From: Bacteroidota bacterium
GTDB lineage: Bacteria > Bacteroidota > Bacteroidia > Bacteroidales > Prolixibacteraceae
DNA length: 9,363 nucleotides
Assembly (NCBI GenBank): GCA_030632865.1
Contig: DAOVTY010000111.1
Coordinates: 1 to 9,363 of the forward strand
Reading direction: 5' to 3'
A program made the position numbers and the translations under genes. Shown in pieces: positions 1-7,412 of the stretch; the first letter of the stretch is position 1; every line of letters starts with the position of its first letter. The notes below the pieces were generated by a model that was not told where the DNA came from, made no database searches, and worked only from the letters and a program-made list of their open reading frames with translations.

Positions 1-84
1 TGATATTGCCTATTAAAGAATCTATCCCAAAATATAATAATTTCTAGTAATGGTAATCGGTTTCTTTTATCAATTATTTTAATA

Positions 85-2361
85 TTATTCCCCTGATATG
101 GCTTGCGCATCGATAACGGCAATTGCAACCATATTAATTATTTCTCGCACCGAGCTGTCTCGTTGTAATATGTGCACAGGTTTTTTCATTCCCATTAAAA
201 TAGGTCCAATTGCTTCTGCTGTTCCGTACGATTGTAAAACTTTATAAGTAATATTTCCTGAACTCAGGTTCGGAAAAATTAATGTGTTTGCATCAGAATC
301 TCCCAATTTATTAAACGGATATCGTTTATGTCTTAGCTTACCATTTAGCGCGTAGTTGGCTTGCATTTCGCCATCAACTATTAAATCTGGTTGAGTTTTA
401 TGAAGAATTTCAGTTGCTTCTTCTACTCTCACCGGACTTCCTTTTCCTTTAAACGAACCAAAATTAGAGTAGGAGAGAAGTGCAATTTTGGGCTCAACGT
501 TAAATCGTTTTACCTGGGCCGCAGTTAAAATTGTGGTGTCTACTAATGTTTGTGCGCTTGGATTCATATTCACCGTTGTATCAGCAAGAAACAGAGTGCC
601 ACGTTTCGACAACATAATGTACATTCCTGCTATATGATTAATCTGCTCCTTTATTCCAATTACATCTAAAGCCGGACGAATTGTTGACGAGTATTTTCTC
701 GAGAAACCTGATATAAAAGCATCTGCTTCTCCTGTTTCAACCATCATTGTGCCAAAATAGTCGCGACTAAACATTTTCTCCACAGCTTCGTTGTATGTCA
801 TTCCTTTACGCTTTCTTTTCTCGTAAAGAATTTTTGCAAACTCCTGTCTTTTCTTATCACTTACATTTTTGTGCAAATCTATAATCGGTACATCTCCTAA
901 TTCTAGCTTATTATCTTTAATCAGCGATTTTATTTTTTCTTGATTACCCAAAAGAATTGGTTTTGCAATACCTTCGCGATATACAAACTGAGCAGCTTTT
1001 AAAACTTTAAAATTAGTGGCTTCGGCAAATACTACACGTTTTGGAGCTTGTCTTGCTTTATTTCGAATGCCCATAACTAGCTTGTTATCGAATCCAAGTC
1101 TATCAATTAATTCTTGCTTGTAATCATCCCAGTTTTTAATTTTTTTACGAGCTACGCCAGTTTCTATTGCAGCTTTAGCTACGGCAACCGAGATGGTTGT
1201 AATTAACCGCGGGTCGAGTGGTTTTGGAATAATATAATCTTTACCAAATACTATATTTTGCTGATTATATGCTTTTGCAACCATTTCAGGAACGTACTCT
1301 TTTGCAAGTTTTGCAAGTGCTTTAACAGCGGCAATTTTCATCTCTTCGTTTATAGAAGTAGCTCTAACATCGAGCGCGCCTCTAAAAATAAAAGGAAATC
1401 CTAGAACATTATTTATCTGGTTGGGATAGTCGCTACGTCCAGTTGCCATAATTATATCTTTACGAGCTTCTGTTGCATCTTCATACGAAATCTCAGGATT
1501 TGGATTTGCCATTGCAAAAACAATTGGGTCTTTTGCCATTGAACGAACCATATCTTTTGATACCACATTCCCTACTGAAAGTCCTAGAAAAACATCAGCA
1601 TCTACAAAGGCCTCGTCTAGTGTATTAATTTTTCGTTTGGTTACAAACTCCTCTTTAATTTTGTTGAGATTAGTTCTTTCTGCATTTAATACTCCACGAC
1701 TGTCGAGCATCACAACATTTTCGGGTTTTACACCGAGGCTAATATATAATCGGGTACACGAAACAGCTGCGGCTCCGGCACCATTTACAACTACTTTTAG
1801 GTTTTCAATAGATTTACCATTAATTTCTAATGCATTTAATAAACCTGCTGAAGATATTATTGCGGTTCCATGTTGGTCGTCGTGAAAAACGGGAATGTTC
1901 AATTCTTTTTTAAGAGTTTGTTCAATTTCAAAACACTCGGGTGCTTTTATATCTTCCAAATTAATTCCTCCAAAAGTGGGAGCAATTGCTTTTACAACTT
2001 CAATTAATTTTTTTGGATCTTTCTCATCTACTTCAATATCAAAAACATCAACATCAGCAAAAATTTTGAATAACAAACCTTTTCCTTCCATTACAGGTTT
2101 TCCTGCTTCCGGACCAATATCGCCAAGTCCTAAAACTGCTGTTCCGTTAGAAATTACTGCAACCAAATTTCCTTTAGCAGTGTATTTATAAGCATTGTCA
2201 ACATCTTTTTGAATTTCGAGACAAGGCTCTGCAACGCCAGGGGTGTAGGCAAGCGATAAATCAAATTGAGTATTGTGAGGTTTTGTTGGTATAACTTCTA
2301 TTTTCCCAGGACGACCTTTTTTGTGATAATCGAGAGCATCTTTTTTGCTAATTTTCGCCAT
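85..2361 (-). CDS. maeB: NADP-dependent malic enzyme with C-terminal phosphotransacetylase-like domain (MaeB type)
   Basis: Cytosolic enzyme that oxidatively decarboxylates malate to pyruvate and CO2, giving NADPH. The 758 residues are the normal length of the MaeB hybrid. The N-terminal malic domain (about 1-180) has the SLAYTPGVAEPC segment with the family's catalytic Tyr (Y39), the general-base Lys in MEGKG (K94), and the metal-binding acidic residues in NLEDIKAPE (E136, D137) and FHDDQHGTA (D161, D162). The dinucleotide-binding domain follows with NGAGAAA (193-199) and ANPNPEI (285-291). Residues from about 425 to the end resemble phosphotransacetylase; in studied MaeB proteins this part binds acetyl-CoA and regulates the enzyme rather than making acetyl phosphate. 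The ATG start gives MAKISKKDAL, as in homologues. There is no Shine-Dalgarno site. It is apparently a single-gene unit, separated from the upstream operon by a terminator. NADP rather than NAD preference is inferred from domain architecture. Confidence 0.95.
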   Translation of the reverse strand: MAKISKKDALDYHKKGRPGKIEVIPTKPHNTQFDLSLAYTPGVAEPCLEIQKDVDNAYKYTAKGNLVAVISNGTAVLGLGDIGPEAGKPVMEGKGLLFKIFADVDVFDIEVDEKDPKKLIEVVKAIAPTFGGINLEDIKAPECFEIEQTLKKELNIPVFHDDQHGTAIISSAGLLNALEINGKSIENLKVVVNGAGAAAVSCTRLYISLGVKPENVVMLDSRGVLNAERTNLNKIKEEFVTKRKINTLDEAFVDADVFLGLSVGNVVSKDMVRSMAKDPIVFAMANPNPEISYEDATEARKDIIMATGRSDYPNQINNVLGFPFIFRGALDVRATSINEEMKIAAVKALAKLAKEYVPEMVAKAYNQQNIVFGKDYIIPKPLDPRLITTISVAVAKAAIETGVARKKIKNWDDYKQELIDRLGFDNKLVMGIRNKARQAPKRVVFAEATNFKVLKAAQFVYREGIAKPILLGNQEKIKSLIKDNKLELGDVPIIDLHKNVSDKKRQEFAKILYEKRKRKGMTYNEAVEKMFSRDYFGTMMVETGEADAFISGFSRKYSSTIRPALDVIGIKEQINHIAGMYIMLSKRGTLFLADTTVNMNPSAQTLVDTTILTAAQVKRFNVEPKIALLSYSNFGSFKGKGSPVRVEEATEILHKTQPDLIVDGEMQANYALNGKLRHKRYPFNKLGDSDANTLIFPNLSSGNITYKVLQSYGTAEAIGPILMGMKKPVHILQRDSSVREIINMVAIAVIDAQAISGE

Positions 2362-2386
2362 AATAATATGTGTTTTTTGAATGGCT

Positions 2387-2394
2387 CAAAGTTA
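2387..2394 (-). promoter_or_regulatory. Candidate -7 promoter element for maeB
   Basis: On the minus strand this reads TAACTTTG, an exact fit to the Bacteroidota consensus TAnnTTTG, 25 bases before the maeB ATG, which would leave a leader of about 20 bases. I see no clear TTTG-type -33 element at the expected distance. It lies between the terminator of the preceding operon and the maeB start, where a promoter is needed. Confidence 0.45.
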
Positions 2395-2519
2395 CGGATA
2401 ATTAAAACTGTAATTAAAGATATTGGTCAGCTTTTAAGAACTTATGTTTAGAAACAGGTTTTAGTAGGTGATATGTTGTATTGAATATTTTATGGGGAAA
2501 TGAAAAAAATGACAAACAA

Positions 2520-2548
2520 AAACCACTTTCTAAAAATGAAAGTGGTTT
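2520..2548 (-). terminator. Rho-independent terminator of the nucleotidyltransferase-kinase operon
   Basis: Perfect 11-bp inverted repeat (AAACCACTTTC / GAAAGTGGTTT) with a 7-base loop, 26 bases after the kinase stop. Read on the minus strand, the stem runs into TTTTTG and then another run of seven T, so it terminates leftward transcription. On the plus strand there is no T tract. A weaker AT-only hairpin (TAAAAC / GTTTTA, 2551-2566) lies between the stop and this stem. Confidence 0.85.
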
Positions 2549-2574
2549 GCTAAAACAAATGTTTTATTAGTATT

Positions 2575-3663
2575 TTATTTGTAGAGCTCTTTAACTACAG
2601 AATTCATAACATCAAATTGCTCTTCCATACTTGTAAGTAATTTGTATTGTGCTCTTGTTCTAACTAAATTATGGTCGGGTGCTTTTGTTTTGTAATAATT
2701 ATCGCCATCAATATAATCCATTAAAAACCGGAGCACCTGTTCGTAAGTAATATATTTTGCAGAAAAGGCGAGGTATTCAACCTCTTTTTCGGTTAAAAAC
2801 GATTTTGTCTCTTCGATGTAGCCTTTTGTAAAAGCTTTAAAAATTTCAATATCCATCGAAACATTGTCTAAATTTGTGTCGTCTTCTAAACCTGTGTTAG
2901 TGTAGGTTCGCATGGCATCGCCAAAATCGTTTAAAACAGTGCTGTTCAGAACGGTATCTAAATCAATAACACAAAGCACATCTCCTTTTTTATCGAAAAG
3001 TATGTTATTCACTTTTGTGTCGTTGTGAGTTACTCGGGTCGGAATAATTCCATCTTCAACCAGCTTCCAAAAATCGAGCATCTCTTTTCTACGATTCTCA
3101 ACCCAACTAATCTCCTCTGCAATTTCGGCTTTTCTTCCAACTGGGTCTTTTGCTATTATTTCGTCCCATTGTTTATATCTGAAACGAATATTGTGAAATC
3201 CGGGTAAAATATCGGTTAATGGGTGTTTTAAATCTGAAACTAACGATTGAAATTTACCAATTCCTTTCCCTCCGGCATAAGCCAGCTCAGGAGTTTCGGC
3301 AGCTTCGTACGCAATTGTATCATCAATAAATTGGCAAGCGGCCCAATACTCATCTTCATTGTCGAGAAAGTATAGTTTTCCATCTTTTGCCGGAGTAACA
3401 GTCATTGCTTCTCGCATTGGGTCTCCTCCGGCAGCAACAACTTTTTCTTTAATGTGTAAACACACTTTTTGTATGTTTTCCATCATTGCAGGAATTGGCG
3501 AGAAAATCTTTTTGTTTTTCCGCTGAAGGATATAATTTGGCGTGCCTGCCCCGGTTTTTATAATAAATGTATCATTTATAAATCCTTCGCCGAGAGGTTT
3601 TACTTCGGTAACGATTCCTTCAATTTGGAACTGTTTTGCAATTTCATTTAAATCAGTACTCAT
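2575..3663 (-). CDS. Anomeric (amino)sugar-1-kinase, NahK/AmgK-like, aminoglycoside phosphotransferase fold
   Basis: Predicted ATP-dependent cytosolic kinase that phosphorylates the anomeric hydroxyl of a free sugar. The catalytic loop HNDTKVNN is at 213-220 (likely base D215, metal ligand N220), followed by the metal-binding Asp in VIDLDT (D234) and DFGD at 247-250. The 362-residue length and segments such as the N-terminal GEGFINDTF, RVTHNDTK and the C-terminal HNLVRTRAQYKL closely recall N-acetylhexosamine 1-kinase NahK of Bifidobacterium (about 359 residues). AmgK, the MurNAc/GlcNAc anomeric kinase of peptidoglycan recycling, belongs to the same superfamily. The gene begins 12 bases after the stop of the nucleotidyltransferase gene, so the two are almost certainly cotranscribed. 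It is often labelled only 'phosphotransferase'; antibiotic resistance is an unlikely role here. The sugar-kinase assignment is strong, the exact substrate is inference. Confidence 0.85.
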   Translation of the reverse strand: MSTDLNEIAKQFQIEGIVTEVKPLGEGFINDTFIIKTGAGTPNYILQRKNKKIFSPIPAMMENIQKVCLHIKEKVVAAGGDPMREAMTVTPAKDGKLYFLDNEDEYWAACQFIDDTIAYEAAETPELAYAGGKGIGKFQSLVSDLKHPLTDILPGFHNIRFRYKQWDEIIAKDPVGRKAEIAEEISWVENRRKEMLDFWKLVEDGIIPTRVTHNDTKVNNILFDKKGDVLCVIDLDTVLNSTVLNDFGDAMRTYTNTGLEDDTNLDNVSMDIEIFKAFTKGYIEETKSFLTEKEVEYLAFSAKYITYEQVLRFLMDYIDGDNYYKTKAPDHNLVRTRAQYKLLTSMEEQFDVMNSVVKELYK

Positions 3664-3675
3664 TTTTGTTTGCTT

Positions 3676-4578
3676 TTATTCCCAAAGGTTTTTTGGATAT
3701 TCACCTTCTTCTATTAATATATTTATTTTTTCAACTACAAATGGTTTGTCATTTTTATAAGTAACACCAAACCACGGCGAATCGGCTTCTAAAACTTTAA
3801 CAGTTGCTTTTTTCTCATTAATCATTTCAAAAATTATAGATGGAATTAACATCTCCGATTTTGGCTTGTCTATTTCCGCATTTAAGAAATCAATAAATTT
3901 ATTATCGAGATTATCGAATAACGAAGGTTTAAAACCCCAGATATTCATAGAAACTCTCTCTTCACCTGTAAGTGTTGTTTCGCCTCCATCTTCTTCAACC
4001 GAAATTACCTGATTGTTTTTTATAAGAATTTTTAATGTTTCAACAATTTTATTTAAGTTTTGATTATTATCGACATTGCAAATGCCTCGCGATACAGATC
4101 CAAATTCTGATAGAGTTTTATTTAAATGGTATCCCACCATCGAATATTCTGATGTACTTTCTGATGATGTTAAGAAATTTGCCATAATATTATAAGCTGG
4201 ATTACCATAAAAATCGTCGGCATTTATAGCACAAAATGGTTCGTTAATAACATCTTTTGCAACTAAAATTGCGTGTGCTGTTCCCCAAGGTTTTTCACGG
4301 CCTTCAGGTAAGGTAAACCCTTTTGGCAACATGTTTAGCTCCTGATAAACATATTCAACGTCTATTTTACCACTTAATAATTTATCGAATTTATCTTTAA
4401 AGGCATCGGCAAAACTTTCGCGTATAACAAATACAACTTTACCGAATCCGGCACGTATAGCATCGTATATGGAGTAGTCAATTATTGCTTCGCCACTTGG
4501 GCCAATTGGCTCTACTTGTTTTAGTCCACCAAAACGGCTGCCCATTCCGGCAGCTAGAATTAATAATGTAGGTTTCAT
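3676..4578 (-). CDS. Sugar-1-phosphate nucleotidyltransferase
   Basis: Cytosolic enzyme predicted to join a sugar-1-phosphate to a nucleotide, releasing pyrophosphate and giving an NDP-sugar. The N-terminal Rossmann-like fold shows the signature LAAGMGSRFGGLKQ (8-21), in which G11, G13, R15 and K20 contact the nucleotide triphosphate, the base/sugar segment WGTAHA (98-103) and the metal-binding NADD (119-122). At 300 residues it is longer than MurU-type enzymes (about 225) and has no hexapeptide-repeat acetyltransferase tail like GlmU. The C-terminal third, with MLIPSIIF and WFGVTYKND, probably completes the sugar pocket. It is first in a two-gene operon with the downstream anomeric kinase, which should supply its sugar-1-phosphate. 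UTP is the likeliest nucleotide by analogy with HexNAc and MurNAc salvage routes, but sequence alone does not settle nucleotide or sugar. Confidence 0.88.
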   Translation of the reverse strand: MKPTLLILAAGMGSRFGGLKQVEPIGPSGEAIIDYSIYDAIRAGFGKVVFVIRESFADAFKDKFDKLLSGKIDVEYVYQELNMLPKGFTLPEGREKPWGTAHAILVAKDVINEPFCAINADDFYGNPAYNIMANFLTSSESTSEYSMVGYHLNKTLSEFGSVSRGICNVDNNQNLNKIVETLKILIKNNQVISVEEDGGETTLTGEERVSMNIWGFKPSLFDNLDNKFIDFLNAEIDKPKSEMLIPSIIFEMINEKKATVKVLEADSPWFGVTYKNDKPFVVEKINILIEEGEYPKNLWE

Positions 4579-4605
4579 TTATTTTATAATTAGTGCATAA
4601 AAATA

Positions 4606-4614
4606 CAAAAAATA
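4606..4614 (-). promoter_or_regulatory. Weak candidate promoter for the nucleotidyltransferase-kinase operon
   Basis: The minus strand reads TATTTTTTG, one base longer than the TAnnTTTG element, 27 bases before the ATG. Runs of A and T make such matches common here, so this is a guess driven mostly by position. Confidence 0.25.
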
Positions 4615-4659
4615 GGTTAGGGTTAATAACGCAGTTGCTAACAAAATATAAATTGATTT

Positions 4660-4806
4660 ATGATGATTTTAAAATTGGATTTATATAAACATTCTTTTTC
4701 TTTCGATAAATTCATTTTGCAAAAATCAATAAATTTTAACTTCAGTTTACATATTAAATGCAAGAATGATGGAGAAACTTATTCTTTATCTTATAACAAT
4801 CAGTAA
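4660..4806 (+). CDS. Possible small ORF of 48 codons, doubtful
   Basis: An open frame starting ATGATG and ending TAA fills the middle of the 272-base gap between two minus-strand genes. The predicted product starts MMILKLDLYK and ends SLSYNNQ. It has no transmembrane stretch, no signal peptide and no motif I recognise. An in-frame stop lies two codons upstream, I see no ribosome-binding site, and there is no clean promoter. In DNA this rich in A and T, a frame of this length is somewhat unlikely but not remarkable. It could be a small gene, a decayed fragment or chance. I see nothing else in this gap apart from the weak promoter candidate near 4610, and no terminator hairpin after the carbonic anhydrase gene. 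Confidence 0.15.
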   Translation: MMILKLDLYKHSFSFDKFILQKSINFNFSLHIKCKNDGETYSLSYNNQ

Positions 4807-4850
4807 AATAAACTTGAATTAACCTTATGTTTATATTAGACTTATGGAAA

Positions 4851-5366
4851 TTAATCTTTGTACCAACCCGCATACATCGAATATGAATCTGCAATTCTGT
4901 TAATTTCTCCTTCCAATAATTCGGTGCTAATTTCTTTTATTTTTTTAGCTGGAATTCCTGCATAAACAGAACCCGATTCTACAATTGTACCTTTTGTAAC
5001 TACCGATCCGGCTGCAATAATTGTATTACTTTCAATAATTGCATTGTCTAAAACAACAGCATTTATTCCAATCAATACATTATTTTTAATTGTGCAGCCA
5101 TGTACTACTGCACCATGCGCAATTGTTACATTATTCCCAATATTTGTTGGCGATTTTTTATAGGTGGCATGCACAGTTACATTGTCTTGTATATTAGTAT
5201 TGTTACCTACTTTTATATAGTGAACATCGCCCCGTAATACGGCACTGTACCAAATGCTACAATTATCTCCAATTTTAACTTCACCAATTACTGTTGCAGA
5301 CTCTGCTAAAAAGCAATTTTTGCCTATTTTAGGAGTGTTTCCGTTGAGTGTTTTTATGAGTGCCAA
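4851..5366 (-). CDS. Gamma-class carbonic anhydrase family protein (left-handed beta-helix)
   Basis: Cytosolic hexapeptide-repeat protein of 171 residues, predicted to form a trimer and hydrate CO2 reversibly to bicarbonate. Repeats of the form (I/V)G-x-N-x-x-(I/V) run from about 14 to 140. The three histidines expected to bind the metal are present: H66 in NVTVHAT, and H84 and H89 in IAHGAVVHG. The active-site Arg, Asp and Gln of the archetype Cam appear as R45 and D47 (LRGD) and Q60 (NIQDN). The acidic loop carrying Cam's proton-shuttle Glu is absent, as in the CamH subgroup, whose activity is less certain. A C-terminal helix follows from about 145. The start is TTG: the upstream frame offers no ATG, no internal Met occurs before residue 164, and MALIK is the usual family N-terminus. 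Related acyltransferase-like proteins (PaaY, YrdA) are the alternative. Confidence 0.88.
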   Translation of the reverse strand: MALIKTLNGNTPKIGKNCFLAESATVIGEVKIGDNCSIWYSAVLRGDVHYIKVGNNTNIQDNVTVHATYKKSPTNIGNNVTIAHGAVVHGCTIKNNVLIGINAVVLDNAIIESNTIIAAGSVVTKGTIVESGSVYAGIPAKKIKEISTELLEGEINRIADSYSMYAGWYKD

Positions 5367-5390
5367 ATCCTTAATAATTTAAATTGAATC

Positions 5391-5398
5391 CAAATATA
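5391..5398 (-). promoter_or_regulatory. Candidate -7 promoter element for the gamma-carbonic anhydrase gene
   Basis: The minus strand reads TATATTTG, an exact TAnnTTTG match, 24 bases before the TTG start, leaving a short leader. The spacing from start codon is the same as that of the maeB element. No convincing -33 element was found. Confidence 0.45.
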
Positions 5399-5450
5399 TT
5401 AAAACCTGTAAATAATTGGATATGTAACAACAAACTTGTTAAATAATGGT

Positions 5451-5458
5451 TATTTTTG
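5451..5458 (+). promoter_or_regulatory. Candidate distal -7 promoter element for korAB
   Basis: TATTTTTG followed by CC matches the Bacteroidota TAnnTTTG element, in the region upstream of korA. Use of this element would give a leader of about 105 bases that carries the inverted repeat at 5463-5485. No TTTG is present at the usual -33 distance. Confidence 0.4.
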
Positions 5459-5462
5459 CCGA

Positions 5463-5485
5463 TGCATTTAAGTGAAAAAAATGCA
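5463..5485. repeat. 7-bp inverted repeat in the korA upstream region
   Basis: TGCATTT and AAATGCA are perfect inverted arms separated by nine bases. The repeat begins five bases after the distal -7 element, so it would overlap the start of that transcript. It could be an operator or a hairpin at the 5' end of the mRNA. A chance occurrence in AT-rich DNA is possible. Confidence 0.35.
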
Positions 5486-5514
5486 ATATGTTCGATTTCA
5501 AATTTGGTAATTAT

Positions 5515-5522
5515 TATTTTTG
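5515..5522 (+). promoter_or_regulatory. Candidate proximal -7 promoter element for korAB
   Basis: A second TATTTTTG, identical to the one 64 bases upstream, lies 49 bases before the korA ATG and would give a leader of about 42 bases. As with the distal copy, no good -33 element is visible, so I cannot say which one is used. Confidence 0.4.
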
Positions 5523-5571
5523 AGGTCGATTTTCTTTTAAATTGAATTTTTAAAACATAAAAAGTAGTTAG

Positions 5572-7410
5572 ATGAAGGATGCGAAAGTAATCGAGATGGA
5601 AGAAGTAACCATTCGGTTTTCGGGAGATTCAGGTGATGGAATGCAACTCACCGGAACATTGTTTTCAGATACCTCGGCTTTGTTGGGAAATGATATTTCC
5701 ACATTTCCTGATTACCCCTCTGAAATTAGAGCGCCTCAAGGAACAGTTGGCGGAGTTTCAGGTTTTCAGGTTCAGTTCGGACAAAAACAGGTTAATACAC
5801 CGGGAGATTTTGCCCATGTTTTAATCGCAATGAATCCGGCAGCTGTGAAAGCTAATGCTAAGTTTATTAATCCAGGCGGAACAATTATTTATGATTCGGA
5901 TTCATTCACAGAGAAAAATCTGAAAAAGGCAAATTTTGCTACAGATGACCCCTTCGTTGAATTAAATCTTGAAGATTATTTTAAAATTCCTGTACCCGTT
6001 TCAAGTTTAACCAAAGAGAGTTTGAAAGACTTCGGACTCGACAATAAAAGTGTTCTTCGAAGCAAAAATATGTTTGCACTTGGTTTAGTTTGTTGGATGT
6101 TTAATCGTCCGTTAAATTATATCGAAGAATTTATAAGCAATAAATTTGCAAAAAAACCGGTTGTTGTTGATGCAAATATTAAAGTGTTGCACGATGGTTT
6201 CAATTACGGAATGACGATGCAGCACATGACACCGAGTTACATTGTTCATCCAGCAAATATCGAAAATGGAACTTATAGGAATGTTAACGGAAACCACGCA
6301 ACTGCATGGGGCCTATTAGCTGCAGCAGAAAAATCGGGACTTGAACTTTTTATCGGTTCGTACCCAATTACTCCGGCAACCGATATTCTTTCAGCACTCT
6401 CTGAACGTAAAGATTTAGGAGTAAAATCGTTTCAGGCTGAGGATGAGATTGCAGGAATTACATCGGCAATTGGTGCCGCTTTTGCAGGCGATTTAGCTGT
6501 TACTACTACCTCTGGTCCGGGGCTGGCATTAAAGTCGGAAGCAATTGGTTTGGCAGTTATGGCAGAACTTCCGTTGGTTATTGTTAATGTTCAGCGTGGT
6601 GGACCGTCAACCGGTTTGCCAACAAAAACTGAACAATCTGATTTATTGCAGGCACTGTACGGAAGAAACGGTGAAAGTCCGGTGGTTGTGTTAGCTGCCA
6701 GTACTCCTTCCGACTGTTTTTGGTACGCTTTTAAAGCGGCTAAAATTGCATTGGAAAGAATGGTGCCGGTAATTCTACTTACCGATGGTTTTCTTGGGAA
6801 TGGTACAGAACCATGGAAAATAACTAAAATGTCGGAATTGCCATCAATTACACCTCGAATTGCAAAAGATGCCGCTTCGTTTAAAGCGTATAAAAGAGAT
6901 TCTGAAACACTCGCCCGCGACTGGGCAATCCCGGGGATGCCAGGTTTTGAACATCGTATTGGTGGTCTCGAGAAAAATGAAACCGGTACTGTAAACCACG
7001 ATCCGGATAATCATCAGGCTAATACTGAAATTCGTGAAAATAAAGTTCAACGAGTTGTTGATATGATTCCCGATTTGGAAATGTGTGGCGATGGCGATGG
7101 TAATGTATTGGTTGTTGGTTGGGGAGGAACTTACGGACATTTAATTAGTGCAGTTAAAGAACTCAGACAAGAAGGTAAAAATGTGAGTTTACCCCATTTT
7201 AATTATATTAAACCACTGCCCAAAAATACAGAAGAGGTATTTGCAAAATTCAAAAAAATTATTGTTTGCGAATTAAATATGGGACAGTTTGCTGGCTATT
7301 TGCGAGATAAAATGCCCGGATTTGAATATCATCAATATAATAAAGTAAAAGGATTACCTTTTACAGTTAAAGAGTTGAAACAGAGTATTTCTAATTTATT
7401 GGAGGACTAA
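5572..7410 (+). CDS. korA: 2-oxoglutarate:ferredoxin oxidoreductase, alpha subunit (gamma-alpha fusion)
   Basis: Large subunit of the cytosolic KorAB complex, which converts 2-oxoglutarate and CoA to succinyl-CoA and CO2 while reducing ferredoxin, or runs the reverse reductive carboxylation. The 612 residues combine a gamma domain (about 10-195, opening with the FSGDSGDGMQ loop) and a pyrimidine-binding alpha domain (about 235-430), with a further C-terminal domain that includes VVGWGGTYGH. Hallmarks of the alpha domain are YPITPAT (264-270), the cofactor-activating Glu in FQAEDE (E290), TTSGPG (312-317) and the RGGPSTGLPTKTEQSD segment (342-356) typical of the two-subunit 2-oxoglutarate enzymes. 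The first ATG is used; a second Met at codon 9 is possible, since conserved sequence begins near residue 11. There is no Shine-Dalgarno site. korB follows after two bases. Substrate choice of 2-oxoglutarate over another 2-oxoacid rests on family resemblance. Confidence 0.93.
   Translation: MKDAKVIEMEEVTIRFSGDSGDGMQLTGTLFSDTSALLGNDISTFPDYPSEIRAPQGTVGGVSGFQVQFGQKQVNTPGDFAHVLIAMNPAAVKANAKFINPGGTIIYDSDSFTEKNLKKANFATDDPFVELNLEDYFKIPVPVSSLTKESLKDFGLDNKSVLRSKNMFALGLVCWMFNRPLNYIEEFISNKFAKKPVVVDANIKVLHDGFNYGMTMQHMTPSYIVHPANIENGTYRNVNGNHATAWGLLAAAEKSGLELFIGSYPITPATDILSALSERKDLGVKSFQAEDEIAGITSAIGAAFAGDLAVTTTSGPGLALKSEAIGLAVMAELPLVIVNVQRGGPSTGLPTKTEQSDLLQALYGRNGESPVVVLAASTPSDCFWYAFKAAKIALERMVPVILLTDGFLGNGTEPWKITKMSELPSITPRIAKDAASFKAYKRDSETLARDWAIPGMPGFEHRIGGLEKNETGTVNHDPDNHQANTEIRENKVQRVVDMIPDLEMCGDGDGNVLVVGWGGTYGHLISAVKELRQEGKNVSLPHFNYIKPLPKNTEEVFAKFKKIIVCELNMGQFAGYLRDKMPGFEYHQYNKVKGLPFTVKELKQSISNLLED
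7401..7405 (+). promoter_or_regulatory. Shine-Dalgarno site of korB inside the end of korA
   Basis: GGAGG lies seven bases before the korB ATG and overlaps the last codons of korA. Other genes in the window lack such a site, so korB translation is probably set by ribosome re-initiation after korA together with this site. Confidence 0.6.
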
Positions 7411-7412
7411 AA

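Noticed and set aside
1..110. A minus-strand open frame beginning with ATG at 108-110 inside the end of maeB (MRKPYQGNN...) and running off the left edge, 36 codons visible; also a plus-strand open frame from the edge to a TAG at 45-47.
   Set aside because: Neither shows a recognisable family, a promoter or a ribosome site, and both are too short at the edge to judge. The next gene might be either one; more left-hand sequence would decide.
1637..2191. Plus-strand open frames of 82 and 98 codons antisense to maeB.
   Set aside because: They mirror the conserved malic enzyme coding frame, match no family and have no promoter; the maeB reading is unambiguous.
2575..3663. Aminoglycoside resistance gene.
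   Set aside because: The HNDTKVNN loop gives a superficial match to aminoglycoside phosphotransferases, but the whole-length resemblance is to NahK-type sugar kinases and the operon partner is a sugar nucleotidyltransferase.
4579..4850. Possible riboswitch or structured RNA in the leader of the nucleotidyltransferase operon.
   Set aside because: No extended GC-bearing stems or known conserved cores are visible; the region is mostly A and T without a terminator-like hairpin.
5429..5440. Short palindrome AACAA-AC-TTGTT upstream of the distal kor promoter element, considered as an operator.
   Set aside because: Five-base AT-rich arms are expected by chance in this composition and there is no second copy in the region.
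6844..7140. Minus-strand 98-codon open frame within korA.
   Set aside because: Shadow of the korA frame, with low-complexity Ile/Asn/Ser-rich translation and no supporting signals.
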